Below, in pieces: positions 1-5,354 of a DNA stretch of 5,354 nucleotides. Under the pieces are notes generated by a model, which did no database searches, had not been told where the DNA came from, and saw only the letters and a program-made list of their open reading frames with translations. How positions within the stretch are numbered: position 1 is the first letter of the stretch; each line of letters opens with the position of its first letter. Made by a program: the position numbers and the translations under genes. The stretch is from an uncultured Lachnospiraceae bacterium (GTDB lineage Bacteria > Bacillota > Clostridia > Lachnospirales > Lachnospiraceae), in NCBI GenBank assembly GCA_934351765.1, contig CAKRJM010000141.1, forward strand, positions 1 through 5,354, in the 5' to 3' direction.

Positions 1-1
1 G

Positions 2-115
2 AAGCGAGACTACCGTGAAAACCAGCGTCCACGAAGTATTTTGAAAAAAGAGCGGGTACATATCGCAACCAATACAACTACGGTGTTATTTGACCGTCTG
101 AACAAGCAGCAATAA
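2..115 (+). CDS. C-terminal fragment of an unrecognised protein
   Basis: An open frame runs from the window edge for 37 codons to a TAA at 113-115. The peptide begins KRDYRENQRPRS and ends VLFDRLNKQQ. It is hydrophilic and strongly basic (many Lys and Arg), with no membrane segment and no motif I can name. The basic character would fit a nucleic-acid-binding protein such as a transposase or recombinase, but that is inference only. The opposite strand here offers only a roughly 49-codon frame rich in hydrophobic and Cys residues, which looks like a shadow. No U-rich intrinsic terminator follows the stop on the + strand. Instead there is a structured non-coding stretch. The gene converges with tyrS. 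I am fairly confident it is coding and have no confident function. Confidence 0.5.
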   Translation, partial: KRDYRENQRPRSILKKERVHIATNTTTVLFDRLNKQQ

Positions 116-259
116 AAATACAAGGATATATAAGGCGCAGCTCTTAAAAGTATTATCATTTAGCAAGTAACGTTGCCATGCTAATGGTAGCGTCCGGCTT
201 ATCTATTTGTCCTTCCTAGGACAGGCGGGGCTTTACATGGTTCATAAAATATCTCCGTA
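116..259 (+). other. Non-coding stretch with two compact hairpins
   Basis: No credible gene lies here. Two hairpins stand close together. The first pairs 170-179 with 184-193 around a 4-nt loop (GCTA): ten uninterrupted pairs, two of them G-U (173 with 190, 175 with 188). These wobbles become A-C mismatches on the other strand, so the fold favours + strand RNA or top-strand single-stranded DNA. The second pairs 208-213 (TGTCCT) with 218-223 (AGGACA) around TCCT, six perfect pairs, followed by a G-rich run but no T-tract. A weaker 5-pair stem may form at 131-146. Possible explanations are the 3' untranslated region of the left-hand gene, the structured end of a mobile element, or a small RNA. 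The sequence does not decide between them. Confidence 0.4.
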
Positions 260-304
260 TAAAAAATGTCTCCCCTGGGTCACATCGTTGAGAGGTGCGG
301 GGAG
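260..304 (-). terminator. Probable intrinsic terminator of tyrS
   Basis: Read on the - strand, CTCCCC (304-299) pairs with GGGGAG (275-270), then ACA and six T residues (266-261). It lies 76 bases past the tyrS stop, where a terminator is expected. The 23-nt loop is long, although a short inner CAC/GTG pairing (281-283 with 295-297) could tighten it. The stem has only six pairs, so efficiency is uncertain. Confidence 0.55.
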
Positions 305-379
305 TCCTGTTGATACTATTATATGAATAAACATCTGTGGGCTGATCATTTCCTGTTAATTAAGGCGGTATCTCAGTGC

Positions 380-1603
380 TTATTTTGCCAGTACTGCCTT
401 ATGGAATACTTTCTTTCCCTTTCGGATCTTGACACCGGCTTCCAGAGCAGTCTTTGTAACCTTGGTGTCGAGGGCTGCCTTTTCGTCATCAATGGTGACG
501 CCGCCCTGCTGAACGAGACGTCTTGCCTCGCTTCTGGTGGGAGCCAGCTTGCAGGCCATCATCAGATCCAGGATTCCGATGGCATCCTCGGTGAGCTGAT
601 CTTCGGAGATCTCAGTGGTAGGCATATCGGAATCATCGCCGCCGCCCATGAACAGTGCGTGGGATGCGGTCTTGGCCTTGTCGGCTTCCTCTTTGCCGTG
701 AACCAGACAGGTCAGCTCGTAAGCCAGAATCTCTTTTGCTGTATTCAGCTGACTGCCCTCCCAGCTGTCCATCTTGTCGATTTCTTCCAGAGGCAGGAAG
801 GTGAGCATACGGATGCACTTTAAGACGTCGGCATCGCCGATGTTGCGCCAGTACTGGAAGAACTCGAAGGGAGAGGTCTTATTGGGATCCAGCCATACGG
901 CGCCCTTGGCGGTTTTGCCCATCTTTTTGCCTTCGGAATTCATTAAGAGGGTGATGGTCATGGCATAAGCGTCATCTCCCAGCTTCCGGCGGATCAGCTC
1001 GGTGCCGGCCAGCATGTTGGACCACTGGTCATTGCCGCCGAACTGCATGTTGCAGCCGTAGTTCTGATGCAGGTAGTAAAAGTCGTAAGCCTGCATGATC
1101 ATGTAGTTGAACTCCAGAAAGCTTAAGCCCTTTTCCATTCTCTGCTTGTAGCACTCGGCGCGGAGCATGTTGTTGACGGAGAAGCAGGCGCCCACATCGC
1201 GGAGCAGATCCACATAGTTCAGCTTCAGAAGCCAGTCGGCGTTGTTGACCATGATGGCCTTGTCTTCGCCGAATTCAATGAAACGCTCCATCTGTTTTTT
1301 GAAGCAGTCGCAGTTGTGGTCGATGGTTTCCTTTGTCATCATGGAACGCATGTCGGTACGGCCGGAAGGGTCACCTACGTGGCCGGTGCCGCCGCCGATG
1401 AGGACGATGGGCTTGTTGCCTGCCATCTGGAGACGCTTCATGAGACAGAGTGCCATGAAATGTCCCACATGGAGAGAGTCTGCGGTGGGATCAAAGCCAA
1501 TGTAGAAACGGGCATTTCCCTTGTTGATCAGTTCCCGGATCTCCGGTTCGTCTGTGACCTGGGCAATGAGGCCGCGGGCCTGTAATTCTTCATAGATCTG
1601 CAT
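380..1603 (-). CDS. tyrS: Tyrosine--tRNA ligase (TyrRS)
   Basis: Cytoplasmic class I synthetase that activates tyrosine with ATP and loads it onto tRNA-Tyr. It is complete at 407 residues, close to the usual 400-425. The Rossmann catalytic domain fills about residues 1-230. The HIGH-type signature is HVGH (45-48) and the KMSKS-type loop is KMGKT (227-231). Residues expected to bind tyrosine are present: Y34 and D38 in the FYIGFDPT stretch, Y167, Q171 and D174 in YMIMQAYD, and D192/Q193 in GGNDQW. A helical anticodon-binding region follows (about 240-340). A C-terminal S4 RNA-binding domain (about 352-407) begins at APTRSEARRLV. The ATG at 1603 has an AAAGGA ribosome binding site (1617-1612) eight bases upstream. 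Expression is controlled by the T-box leader directly upstream. Nothing is truncated or missing. Confidence 0.97.
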   Translation of the reverse strand: MQIYEELQARGLIAQVTDEPEIRELINKGNARFYIGFDPTADSLHVGHFMALCLMKRLQMAGNKPIVLIGGGTGHVGDPSGRTDMRSMMTKETIDHNCDCFKKQMERFIEFGEDKAIMVNNADWLLKLNYVDLLRDVGACFSVNNMLRAECYKQRMEKGLSFLEFNYMIMQAYDFYYLHQNYGCNMQFGGNDQWSNMLAGTELIRRKLGDDAYAMTITLLMNSEGKKMGKTAKGAVWLDPNKTSPFEFFQYWRNIGDADVLKCIRMLTFLPLEEIDKMDSWEGSQLNTAKEILAYELTCLVHGKEEADKAKTASHALFMGGGDDSDMPTTEISEDQLTEDAIGILDLMMACKLAPTRSEARRLVQQGGVTIDDEKAALDTKVTKTALEAGVKIRKGKKVFHKAVLAK

Positions 1604-1633
1604 AATGATAGTCCTTTCTCAGAAAACATAGTG

Positions 1634-1667
1634 AAATAAAAATACCCTCTGTCCCATGGACAGAGGG
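1634..1667 (-). terminator. T-box-controlled terminator in the tyrS leader
   Basis: On the - strand, CCCTCTGTCC (1667-1658) pairs perfectly with GGACAGAGGG (1654-1645) around a 3-nt loop, followed by TATTTTTATTT (1644-1634). The 5' arm shares bases 1666-1662 with the antiterminator, so the two folds exclude each other. It ends transcription about 30 bases before the tyrS start unless uncharged tRNA-Tyr is bound. Confidence 0.92.
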
Positions 1668-1927
1668 CAAAAGTTTCGCGGTACCACCTCTTTTTGAACT
1701 GCCTTCGCAGACAGCTCCTCATCGGGAACTTTTATCCGGATCGGACAAGCATTCCTCTGCGCAGTAACGGGCGCGTCCGGTCAGCCTTACTGAGATTCCT
1801 GTTGGGGCGGACAGCTCCGAGATGTATTCAGAACGGAACCGCCTGTACCCTTTCACCGACCGGGAACTCTCTGGAAAGCGGGGAAACCGTCTTACTTCTT
1901 CTCATCACAGCGTTTTGTTATAACACT
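1634..1927 (-). promoter_or_regulatory. Tyrosine T-box riboswitch upstream of tyrS
   Basis: The leader senses uncharged tRNA-Tyr. The T-box consensus is GAGGTGGTACCGCG on the - strand (1690-1677). Its bulge UGGUACC (1686-1680) offers UGGU to pair with an ACCA tRNA end, matching the A discriminator of tRNA-Tyr. The antiterminator can be drawn fully: AGAGG (1691-1687) with CCUCU (1666-1662), and GCGAA (1679-1675) with UUUGC (1671-1667, one G-U pair). Stem I spans about 1913-1814. It has a kink-turn-like base (GCT..GATGAG against CTCGGAGC), a CCAGAGAG element near 1873-1866, and the context TGAA-TAC-ATCTC. The codon UAC (1826-1824) sits where the specifier belongs and encodes Tyr. CAGTAA and TTACTG near 1790 and 1765 probably form a mid-leader stem. 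The specifier, the discriminator match and the downstream gene all agree. Confidence 0.95.
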
Positions 1928-1933
1928 AACTGG

Positions 1934-1961
1934 ATTATAGCAGAAAAAATAAAAAAAGCAA
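1934..1961 (-). promoter_or_regulatory. tyrS promoter (SigA type)
   Basis: On the - strand, TTGCTT (1961-1956) and a perfect TATAAT (1939-1934) are 16 bases apart. The spacer is T-rich. Transcription should start near 1927, giving a leader of about 320 bases that contains the whole T-box. The promoter lies after the pyrG terminator, so tyrS has its own unit. Confidence 0.82.
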
Positions 1962-2001
1962 GGGGAAAATGATAAAAAAGAAAGCAGGTAAAATACCAGA
2001 C

Positions 2002-2035
2002 AAAATGCCCCGGTCCGGAAAAGAGACCAGGGCAT
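2002..2035 (-). terminator. Intrinsic terminator of pyrG
   Basis: On the - strand, ATGCCCTGGTC (2035-2025) pairs with GACCGGGGCAT (2015-2005) over eleven positions with one U-G pair. The loop is 9 nt and is followed by a short TTTT tract (2005-2002) with further T-rich DNA beyond. It begins 17 bases past the pyrG stop. The weak T-tract could allow some read-through toward tyrS. Confidence 0.8.
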
Positions 2036-2051
2036 GGAGGATACGGAGAAA

Positions 2052-3662
2052 TTAATGGGCTTCGCTGTATTCCAGGGCTGCAGCCACGAATCCGCGGAAC
2101 AGCGGATGGGGGCGGTTGGGACGGGACTTGAATTCCGGGTGCGCCTGGGTGGCAATGAACCAGGGATGGCTCTTTAGCTCGATCATCTCAACGATCCGTC
2201 CGTCAGGGGAGATGCCGGAGAGAGTCAGGCCCTTTTCCACCATGACTTTACGGAAGTCGTTGTTGACCTCGTAGCGGTGACGGTGGCGCTCGTGGATCAG
2301 TTCGGTACCATAAAGCTCATAGGCCTTTGTGGTCTTGTCCAGAACGCAGGGGTAGGAGCCGAGCCGCAGGGTTCCGCCGATGTCCTCGACACCGTCCTGA
2401 TCGGGCATCAGATGGATCACGGGGTGCGCCGTCTGAGGATCCAGCTCTACGCTGTGTGCATCGCCGTAGCCGACCACATCACGGGCAAATTCCACGATGG
2501 CAAGCTGCATGCCGAGGCAGAGTCCCAGGAACGGAATGTTGTTTTCACGGGCATATTTGATGGCCTGGATCTTTCCTTCGATGCCGCGGCTGCCGAATCC
2601 GCCGGGAACGAGGATTCCGGATACATCACCCAGAAGCTCTGCCGCGTTGGATTCATTGACTTCTTCGGAATTGACCCATTTGATGGTCACATCGGCACGG
2701 TTGGCAACGCCGCCGTGATGAAGTGCCTCAACAACGCTGATATAAGCATCATGAAGCTGGATATATTTTCCGACAAGAGCCACAGTGACCTTCTTCTTCG
2801 GATGCTTCCAGGCATCGATCATGGCCTTCCATTCGGACAGATCCGGCTCCGGGCAGTCCAGCTCCAGGCACTGACAGGCAACCTCGGCCAGATGCTCCTG
2901 TTCCATAGCGAGGGGCGCTTCATATAAAATATCCACATCAAGGTTCTGAAGTACATGGCTGGCGGGAACGTTACAGAACAGCGCGATCTTGGAGCGGAGC
3001 TGCTGGTCCAGGGGATATTCGGAACGGCAGACGATGATATCAGGCTGGATGCCGATTCCCTGAAGCTCCTTGACACTTGCCTGGGTGGGCTTTGTTTTCA
3101 GCTCGCCGGAAGCCTTTAAGTAGGGAATCAGAGTGACATGGATCAGAATGGCATTTTCATGACCGACATCATGCTGGAACTGACGGATCGCCTCCAGAAA
3201 CGGCTGGCTTTCGATGTCGCCGACGGTACCGCCCACCTCAATGATGGCGATTTCCGTGTCCTTGGTGGTGTAGTTCCGGTGAAACCGGTCCTTGATCTCA
3301 TTTGTGATATGAGGGATAACCTGTACTGTTCCTCCGCCGAAATCTCCGCGGCGTTCTTTGGACAGAACCGACCAGTAGATCTTGCCGGTGGTCACGTTGG
3401 AGTTCTTTGTGAGACTTTCGTCGATGAAGCGCTCGTAATGGCCGAGATCCAGATCAGTCTCCGCGCCGTCATCGGTGACAAATACCTCGCCGTGCTGGAT
3501 CGGGTTCATGGTTCCGGGGTCGATGTTGATATAAGGGTCAAACTTCTGCATGGTGACGTTGTAGCCCCTGGCCTTTAACAGACGTCCCAGAGAGGCCGCC
3601 GTGATTCCTTTGCCAAGGCCGGATACCACGCCGCCGGTAACGAACACATACTTTACAGGCAT
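2052..3662 (-). CDS. pyrG: CTP synthase (glutamine hydrolysing)
   Basis: Makes CTP from UTP with ATP and glutamine nitrogen, the last step of pyrimidine nucleotide synthesis, in the cytoplasm as a tetramer. It is 536 residues, normal for the family (about 530-550). The N-terminal synthetase domain (1-270) has the P-loop-like [10 protein letters not shown] (10-19), the acidic stretch [17 protein letters not shown] (63-79, with D72) and E142 in [12 protein letters not shown] for metal binding, and the KTKPTQ segment (189-194) of the nucleotide-binding site. The C-terminal class I glutamine amidotransferase domain (about 291-536) has nucleophile C382 in GLCLGMQ, and H508 and E510 in AHPEF, completing the triad. 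The start is the ATG at 3662, six bases after AGGAGG. An in-frame extension to a TTG at 3725 would run across the -10 element and is not used. All catalytic residues are intact. Confidence 0.98.
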   Translation of the reverse strand: MPVKYVFVTGGVVSGLGKGITAASLGRLLKARGYNVTMQKFDPYINIDPGTMNPIQHGEVFVTDDGAETDLDLGHYERFIDESLTKNSNVTTGKIYWSVLSKERRGDFGGGTVQVIPHITNEIKDRFHRNYTTKDTEIAIIEVGGTVGDIESQPFLEAIRQFQHDVGHENAILIHVTLIPYLKASGELKTKPTQASVKELQGIGIQPDIIVCRSEYPLDQQLRSKIALFCNVPASHVLQNLDVDILYEAPLAMEQEHLAEVACQCLELDCPEPDLSEWKAMIDAWKHPKKKVTVALVGKYIQLHDAYISVVEALHHGGVANRADVTIKWVNSEEVNESNAAELLGDVSGILVPGGFGSRGIEGKIQAIKYARENNIPFLGLCLGMQLAIVEFARDVVGYGDAHSVELDPQTAHPVIHLMPDQDGVEDIGGTLRLGSYPCVLDKTTKAYELYGTELIHERHRHRYEVNNDFRKVMVEKGLTLSGISPDGRIVEMIELKSHPWFIATQAHPEFKSRPNRPHPLFRGFVAAALEYSEAH

Positions 3663-3667
3663 ACTTA

Positions 3668-3676
3668 TCCTCCTTT
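3668..3676 (-). promoter_or_regulatory. Ribosome binding site that fixes the pyrG start
   Basis: AAAGGAGGA (3676-3668 on the - strand) is nearly a full anti-16S match, six bases from the ATG at 3662. It selects that start over the longer open frame, and the protein then begins at the family's usual [11 protein letters not shown]. Confidence 0.93.
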
Positions 3677-3716
3677 TTTCATAGTGAAGCGGTATGTTGA
3701 AAAAAATAACTAAGAC

Positions 3717-3722
3717 ATTATA
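3717..3722 (-). promoter_or_regulatory. Likely -10 element of the pyrG promoter
   Basis: A perfect TATAAT sits at 3722-3717 on the - strand, preceded by TTG. No good -35 hexamer lies 16-18 bases upstream. TTGTTT is present but only 9 bases away. The predicted start near 3710 gives a leader of about 48 bases with no run of G at its start and no terminator hairpin. The promoter is likely but its -35 is weak or activator-dependent. Confidence 0.5.
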
Positions 3723-3844
3723 CAACTATGGAAACAAGAATACCAGAGTTTTTTGTGATTTTTTTGAGTTCAGAAAAAATTTTGACGAACATGAGATGGA
3801 ACAAAAAGAGAAAATGTCGTTCAGTTTATAAATCGTTAAGAAAT

Positions 3845-3860
3845 GTGAACAATTTTTCAC
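3845..3860. promoter_or_regulatory. Palindrome upstream of the ftsH promoter, possible operator
   Basis: GTGAA (3845-3849) and TTCAC (3856-3860) form a perfect inverted repeat around CAATTT, ending 11 bases before the ftsH -35. The size and symmetry suit a dimeric regulator. No T-tract makes it a terminator. The binding protein is unknown, and chance occurrence in AT-rich DNA cannot be excluded. Confidence 0.3.
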
Positions 3861-3871
3861 GGAGGGATATA

Positions 3872-3899
3872 TTGATTTCTTTTTGAAATGCTTTATAAT
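3872..3899 (+). promoter_or_regulatory. ftsH promoter (SigA type)
   Basis: TTGATT (3872-3877) and a perfect TATAAT (3894-3899) are 16 bases apart, with AT-rich DNA upstream. Transcription should start near 3906, about 84 bases before the ftsH ATG. Confidence 0.8.
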
Positions 3900-3905
3900 G
3901 GTAAA

Positions 3906-3989
3906 GACAGCCGCTTTCGAAGAGGTCTGCCGGTATGCGGCGGATGTACCGTGGAAAACGGATGAAGAGATGAGATAAAGGAGAAAAGT
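3906..3989 (+). promoter_or_regulatory. ftsH 5' leader with a small hairpin and ribosome binding site
   Basis: A hairpin pairs TCTGCCG (3926-3932) with CGGCGGA (3938-3944), seven pairs including one G-U, around a 5-nt loop. Competing pairings are possible: 3910-3914 with 3937-3941, and 3931-3935 with 3947-3951. AAAGGAG (3977-3983) is the ribosome binding site, six bases from the ATG. There is no T-tract, so this is not an obvious terminator. It matches no riboswitch class I recognise. Confidence 0.4.
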
Positions 3990-5354
3990 ATGAATAATCC
4001 CAACCAGAACCGGAACCAGAAGGGGAACGGGAATGGAAACAAGCCGGGAAAGAACAACCAGATGATTCTGCTTCTGGTGATCGCAGCGGTGGTCACGCTG
4101 CTTTGTGTTTCCATAATGAGCAGTTTCCTGTCCGATGGAACCAGGACAGAGGTGGCATACAGTGATTTTATCCAGATGGTAAAGGACGGGAAGGTAGAGT
4201 CTGTCGTGATCAGGGATGATGAGATCCAGATCACACCGAAAAACGGATATTCCGTGAAGAGTACCGAAGACTCGCCGTTCTATTATCTTCAGACAGAGTC
4301 TTATTATACTGTAAAGGTGGAGGACCCGGATCTGACACAGATACTCCTGGATAATGGAGTGGAGGTAAAAGGAAAGAAGCCCAGTACCAATTCAACGATC
4401 CTGGATATTCTTTTGGTCTATGTGCTTCCCATCGCCCTTGTATGGGTATTCCTGATGTTTATTATGAAGCGCTCCGGCGGGGGCGGCGTTATGGGCGTCG
4501 GGAAGAGCAACGCCAAGCTGTATGATGTCCAGAGGGAGACCGGTGTTTCCTTTAAGGATGTGGCCGGACAGGATGAGGCCAAGGAGTCTCTCCAGGAGAT
4601 CGTGGATTTCCTTCATAATCCCGGACGGTATTCGACCATCGGTGCGAAGCTTCCCAAGGGAGCGCTTCTGGTGGGCCCGCCAGGAACCGGAAAGACTCTG
4701 CTGGCAAAGGCAGTTGCCGGTGAAGCAAAGGTACCGTTTTTCTCCCTGTCGGGATCGGATTTTGTGGAGATGTTCGTCGGTGTTGGTGCGTCCCGTGTCC
4801 GTGACCTGTTTAAAAAGGCGCAGGAAAATGCCCCCTGTATCGTATTCATTGATGAGATCGATGCCATCGGTAAGAGCCGGGATTCCCGTTACGGCGGCGG
4901 AAACGATGAGCGGGAACAGACCCTGAACCAGCTCCTTTCGGAGATGGATGGCTTTGACTCCAACAAGGGTGTGTTTATTCTGGCGGCAACGAACCGGCCT
5001 GAGATCCTGGATAAGGCGCTGCTTCGTCCGGGACGACTGGACCGCCGGATTATTGTGGATAAGCCGGATCTCAAGGGCCGTGTCAATATCCTGAAGGTTC
5101 ATTCAAAGGATGTGCTTATGGACGATTCGGTGGATCTGGAGGCCATTGCCCTGGCAACCTCCGGCGCTGTCGGTTCAGATCTGGCGAACATGATCAATGA
5201 GGCGGCCATTAATGCGGTAAAGCATAAGCGCCATGTGGTCAGCCAGGCGGATCTGTTTGAGGCCGTGGAGGTCGTTCTGGTCGGCAAGGAGAAGAAGGAC
5301 CGGATCATGAGCGAGAAGGAACGCCGGATCGTGTCCTACCATGAGGTGGGCCAC
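3990..5354 (+). CDS. ftsH: ATP-dependent zinc metalloprotease FtsH (N-terminal 455 residues)
   Basis: Membrane-anchored AAA+ protease that unfolds and degrades misfolded membrane proteins and some regulators as a hexamer. An Asn/Gly/Lys-rich cytoplasmic tail (1-23) precedes transmembrane helix 1 (about 24-47), an extracytoplasmic domain (about 48-136) and helix 2 (about 137-160). The AAA+ module follows: Walker A GPPGTGKT (229-236), pore loop MFVGVG (261-266), Walker B IVFIDE (284-289), and the second region of homology with TNRPE and arginine fingers R349 and R352 in [23 protein letters not shown] (391-406) is the usual sensor 2/lid motif. The window ends exactly after HEVGH (451-455), the zinc-binding HEXGH, so the rest of the protease domain lies outside. 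The start has AAAGGAG six bases upstream. It is divergent from pyrG with its own promoter. Confidence 0.97.
   Translation, partial: MNNPNQNRNQKGNGNGNKPGKNNQMILLLVIAAVVTLLCVSIMSSFLSDGTRTEVAYSDFIQMVKDGKVESVVIRDDEIQITPKNGYSVKSTEDSPFYYLQTESYYTVKVEDPDLTQILLDNGVEVKGKKPSTNSTILDILLVYVLPIALVWVFLMFIMKRSGGGGVMGVGKSNAKLYDVQRETGVSFKDVAGQDEAKESLQEIVDFLHNPGRYSTIGAKLPKGALLVGPPGTGKTLLAKAVAGEAKVPFFSLSGSDFVEMFVGVGASRVRDLFKKAQENAPCIVFIDEIDAIGKSRDSRYGGGNDEREQTLNQLLSEMDGFDSNKGVFILAATNRPEILDKALLRPGRLDRRIIVDKPDLKGRVNILKVHSKDVLMDDSVDLEAIALATSGAVGSDLANMINEAAINAVKHKRHVVSQADLFEAVEVVLVGKEKKDRIMSEKERRIVSYHEVGH

Noticed and set aside
374..396. Hairpin CAGTGCT/AGTACTG across the tyrS stop codon
   Set aside because: Seven pairs form only with a G-U on the + strand, there is no T-tract, and it overlaps the end of the coding sequence. 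It is probably chance.
323..823. 166-codon + strand open frame overlapping the tyrS 3' end
   Set aside because: It is antisense to the S4 domain coding region of tyrS, has no ribosome site before its ATG, and gives a protein without family features.
1694..1972. 92-codon + strand and other short frames in the tyrS leader
   Set aside because: The region is explained base by base as promoter, T-box and terminator. The frames have no ribosome sites.
2277..2927. 216-codon open frame on the + strand, antisense to pyrG
   Set aside because: It lies wholly inside pyrG, whose protein is unmistakable. It has no ribosome site and no recognisable domain, and is a typical opposite-strand shadow of a GC-balanced gene.
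3138..3578. 146-codon + strand open frame inside pyrG
   Set aside because: It is an antisense shadow over the conserved synthetase domain, with no supporting signals.
3663..3725. Longer pyrG start at TTG 3725
   Set aside because: The 21 extra residues do not fit the family N-terminus, there is no ribosome site for that TTG, and the codons run through the TATAAT promoter element.
3844..3860. CRP-like site TGTGA...TCAC upstream of ftsH
   Set aside because: The half-sites are 8 bases apart, not the 6 of the CRP consensus, and the second half lacks its final A.
4392..5102. 236-codon - strand open frame opposite ftsH
   Set aside because: It is fully antisense to the AAA+ module of ftsH, and its translation shows no domain.
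1..5354. CRISPR array, tRNA or rRNA gene, or inserted transposon
   Set aside because: I found no spaced direct repeats, no cloverleaf or rRNA sequence, and no terminal inverted repeats bracketing a transposase in the window.

Overview
The window reads as chromosomal DNA of a Firmicute of the class Clostridia, most like the Lachnospiraceae. The grounds are AGGAGG-type ribosome binding sites, a tyrosine T-box riboswitch, intrinsic terminators, balanced-GC coding sequence with AT-rich intergenic DNA, and the style of the FtsH and TyrRS proteins. Placement below class level is a guess from protein flavour, not from a search.

Layout, left to right. (1) Positions 2-115 (+) hold the last 37 codons of an unrecognised gene. 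(2) Positions 116-379 are non-coding. They carry two compact hairpins at 170-193 and 208-223, the first of which pairs properly only as + strand RNA or single-stranded DNA, and a terminator-like hairpin at 260-304 for the gene to the right. (3) Positions 380-1603 (-) are a complete tyrS. (4) Positions 1604-1961 (-) are its control region: a near-consensus promoter, a T-box leader with specifier codon UAC and acceptor-binding bulge UGGU, and an intrinsic terminator that excludes the antiterminator. (5) Positions 2002-2035 are the pyrG terminator and 2052-3662 (-) a complete pyrG (CTP synthase). (6) Positions 3663-3989 are a divergent control region with a pyrG -10 element, an ftsH promoter, a palindrome and a short structured ftsH leader. 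(7) Positions 3990-5354 (+) are ftsH, cut by the window edge exactly at the zinc-binding HEXGH motif.

The named genes are housekeeping: charging tRNA-Tyr, making CTP from UTP, and membrane protein quality control. tyrS and pyrG point the same way, but a terminator and a new promoter separate them, so they look like two transcription units. The best-supported regulatory logic is the T-box: uncharged tRNA-Tyr should turn on tyrS. I see no convincing novel system. The least explained part is the left 300 bases, where a gene tail meets structured non-coding DNA that could be the edge of a mobile element.
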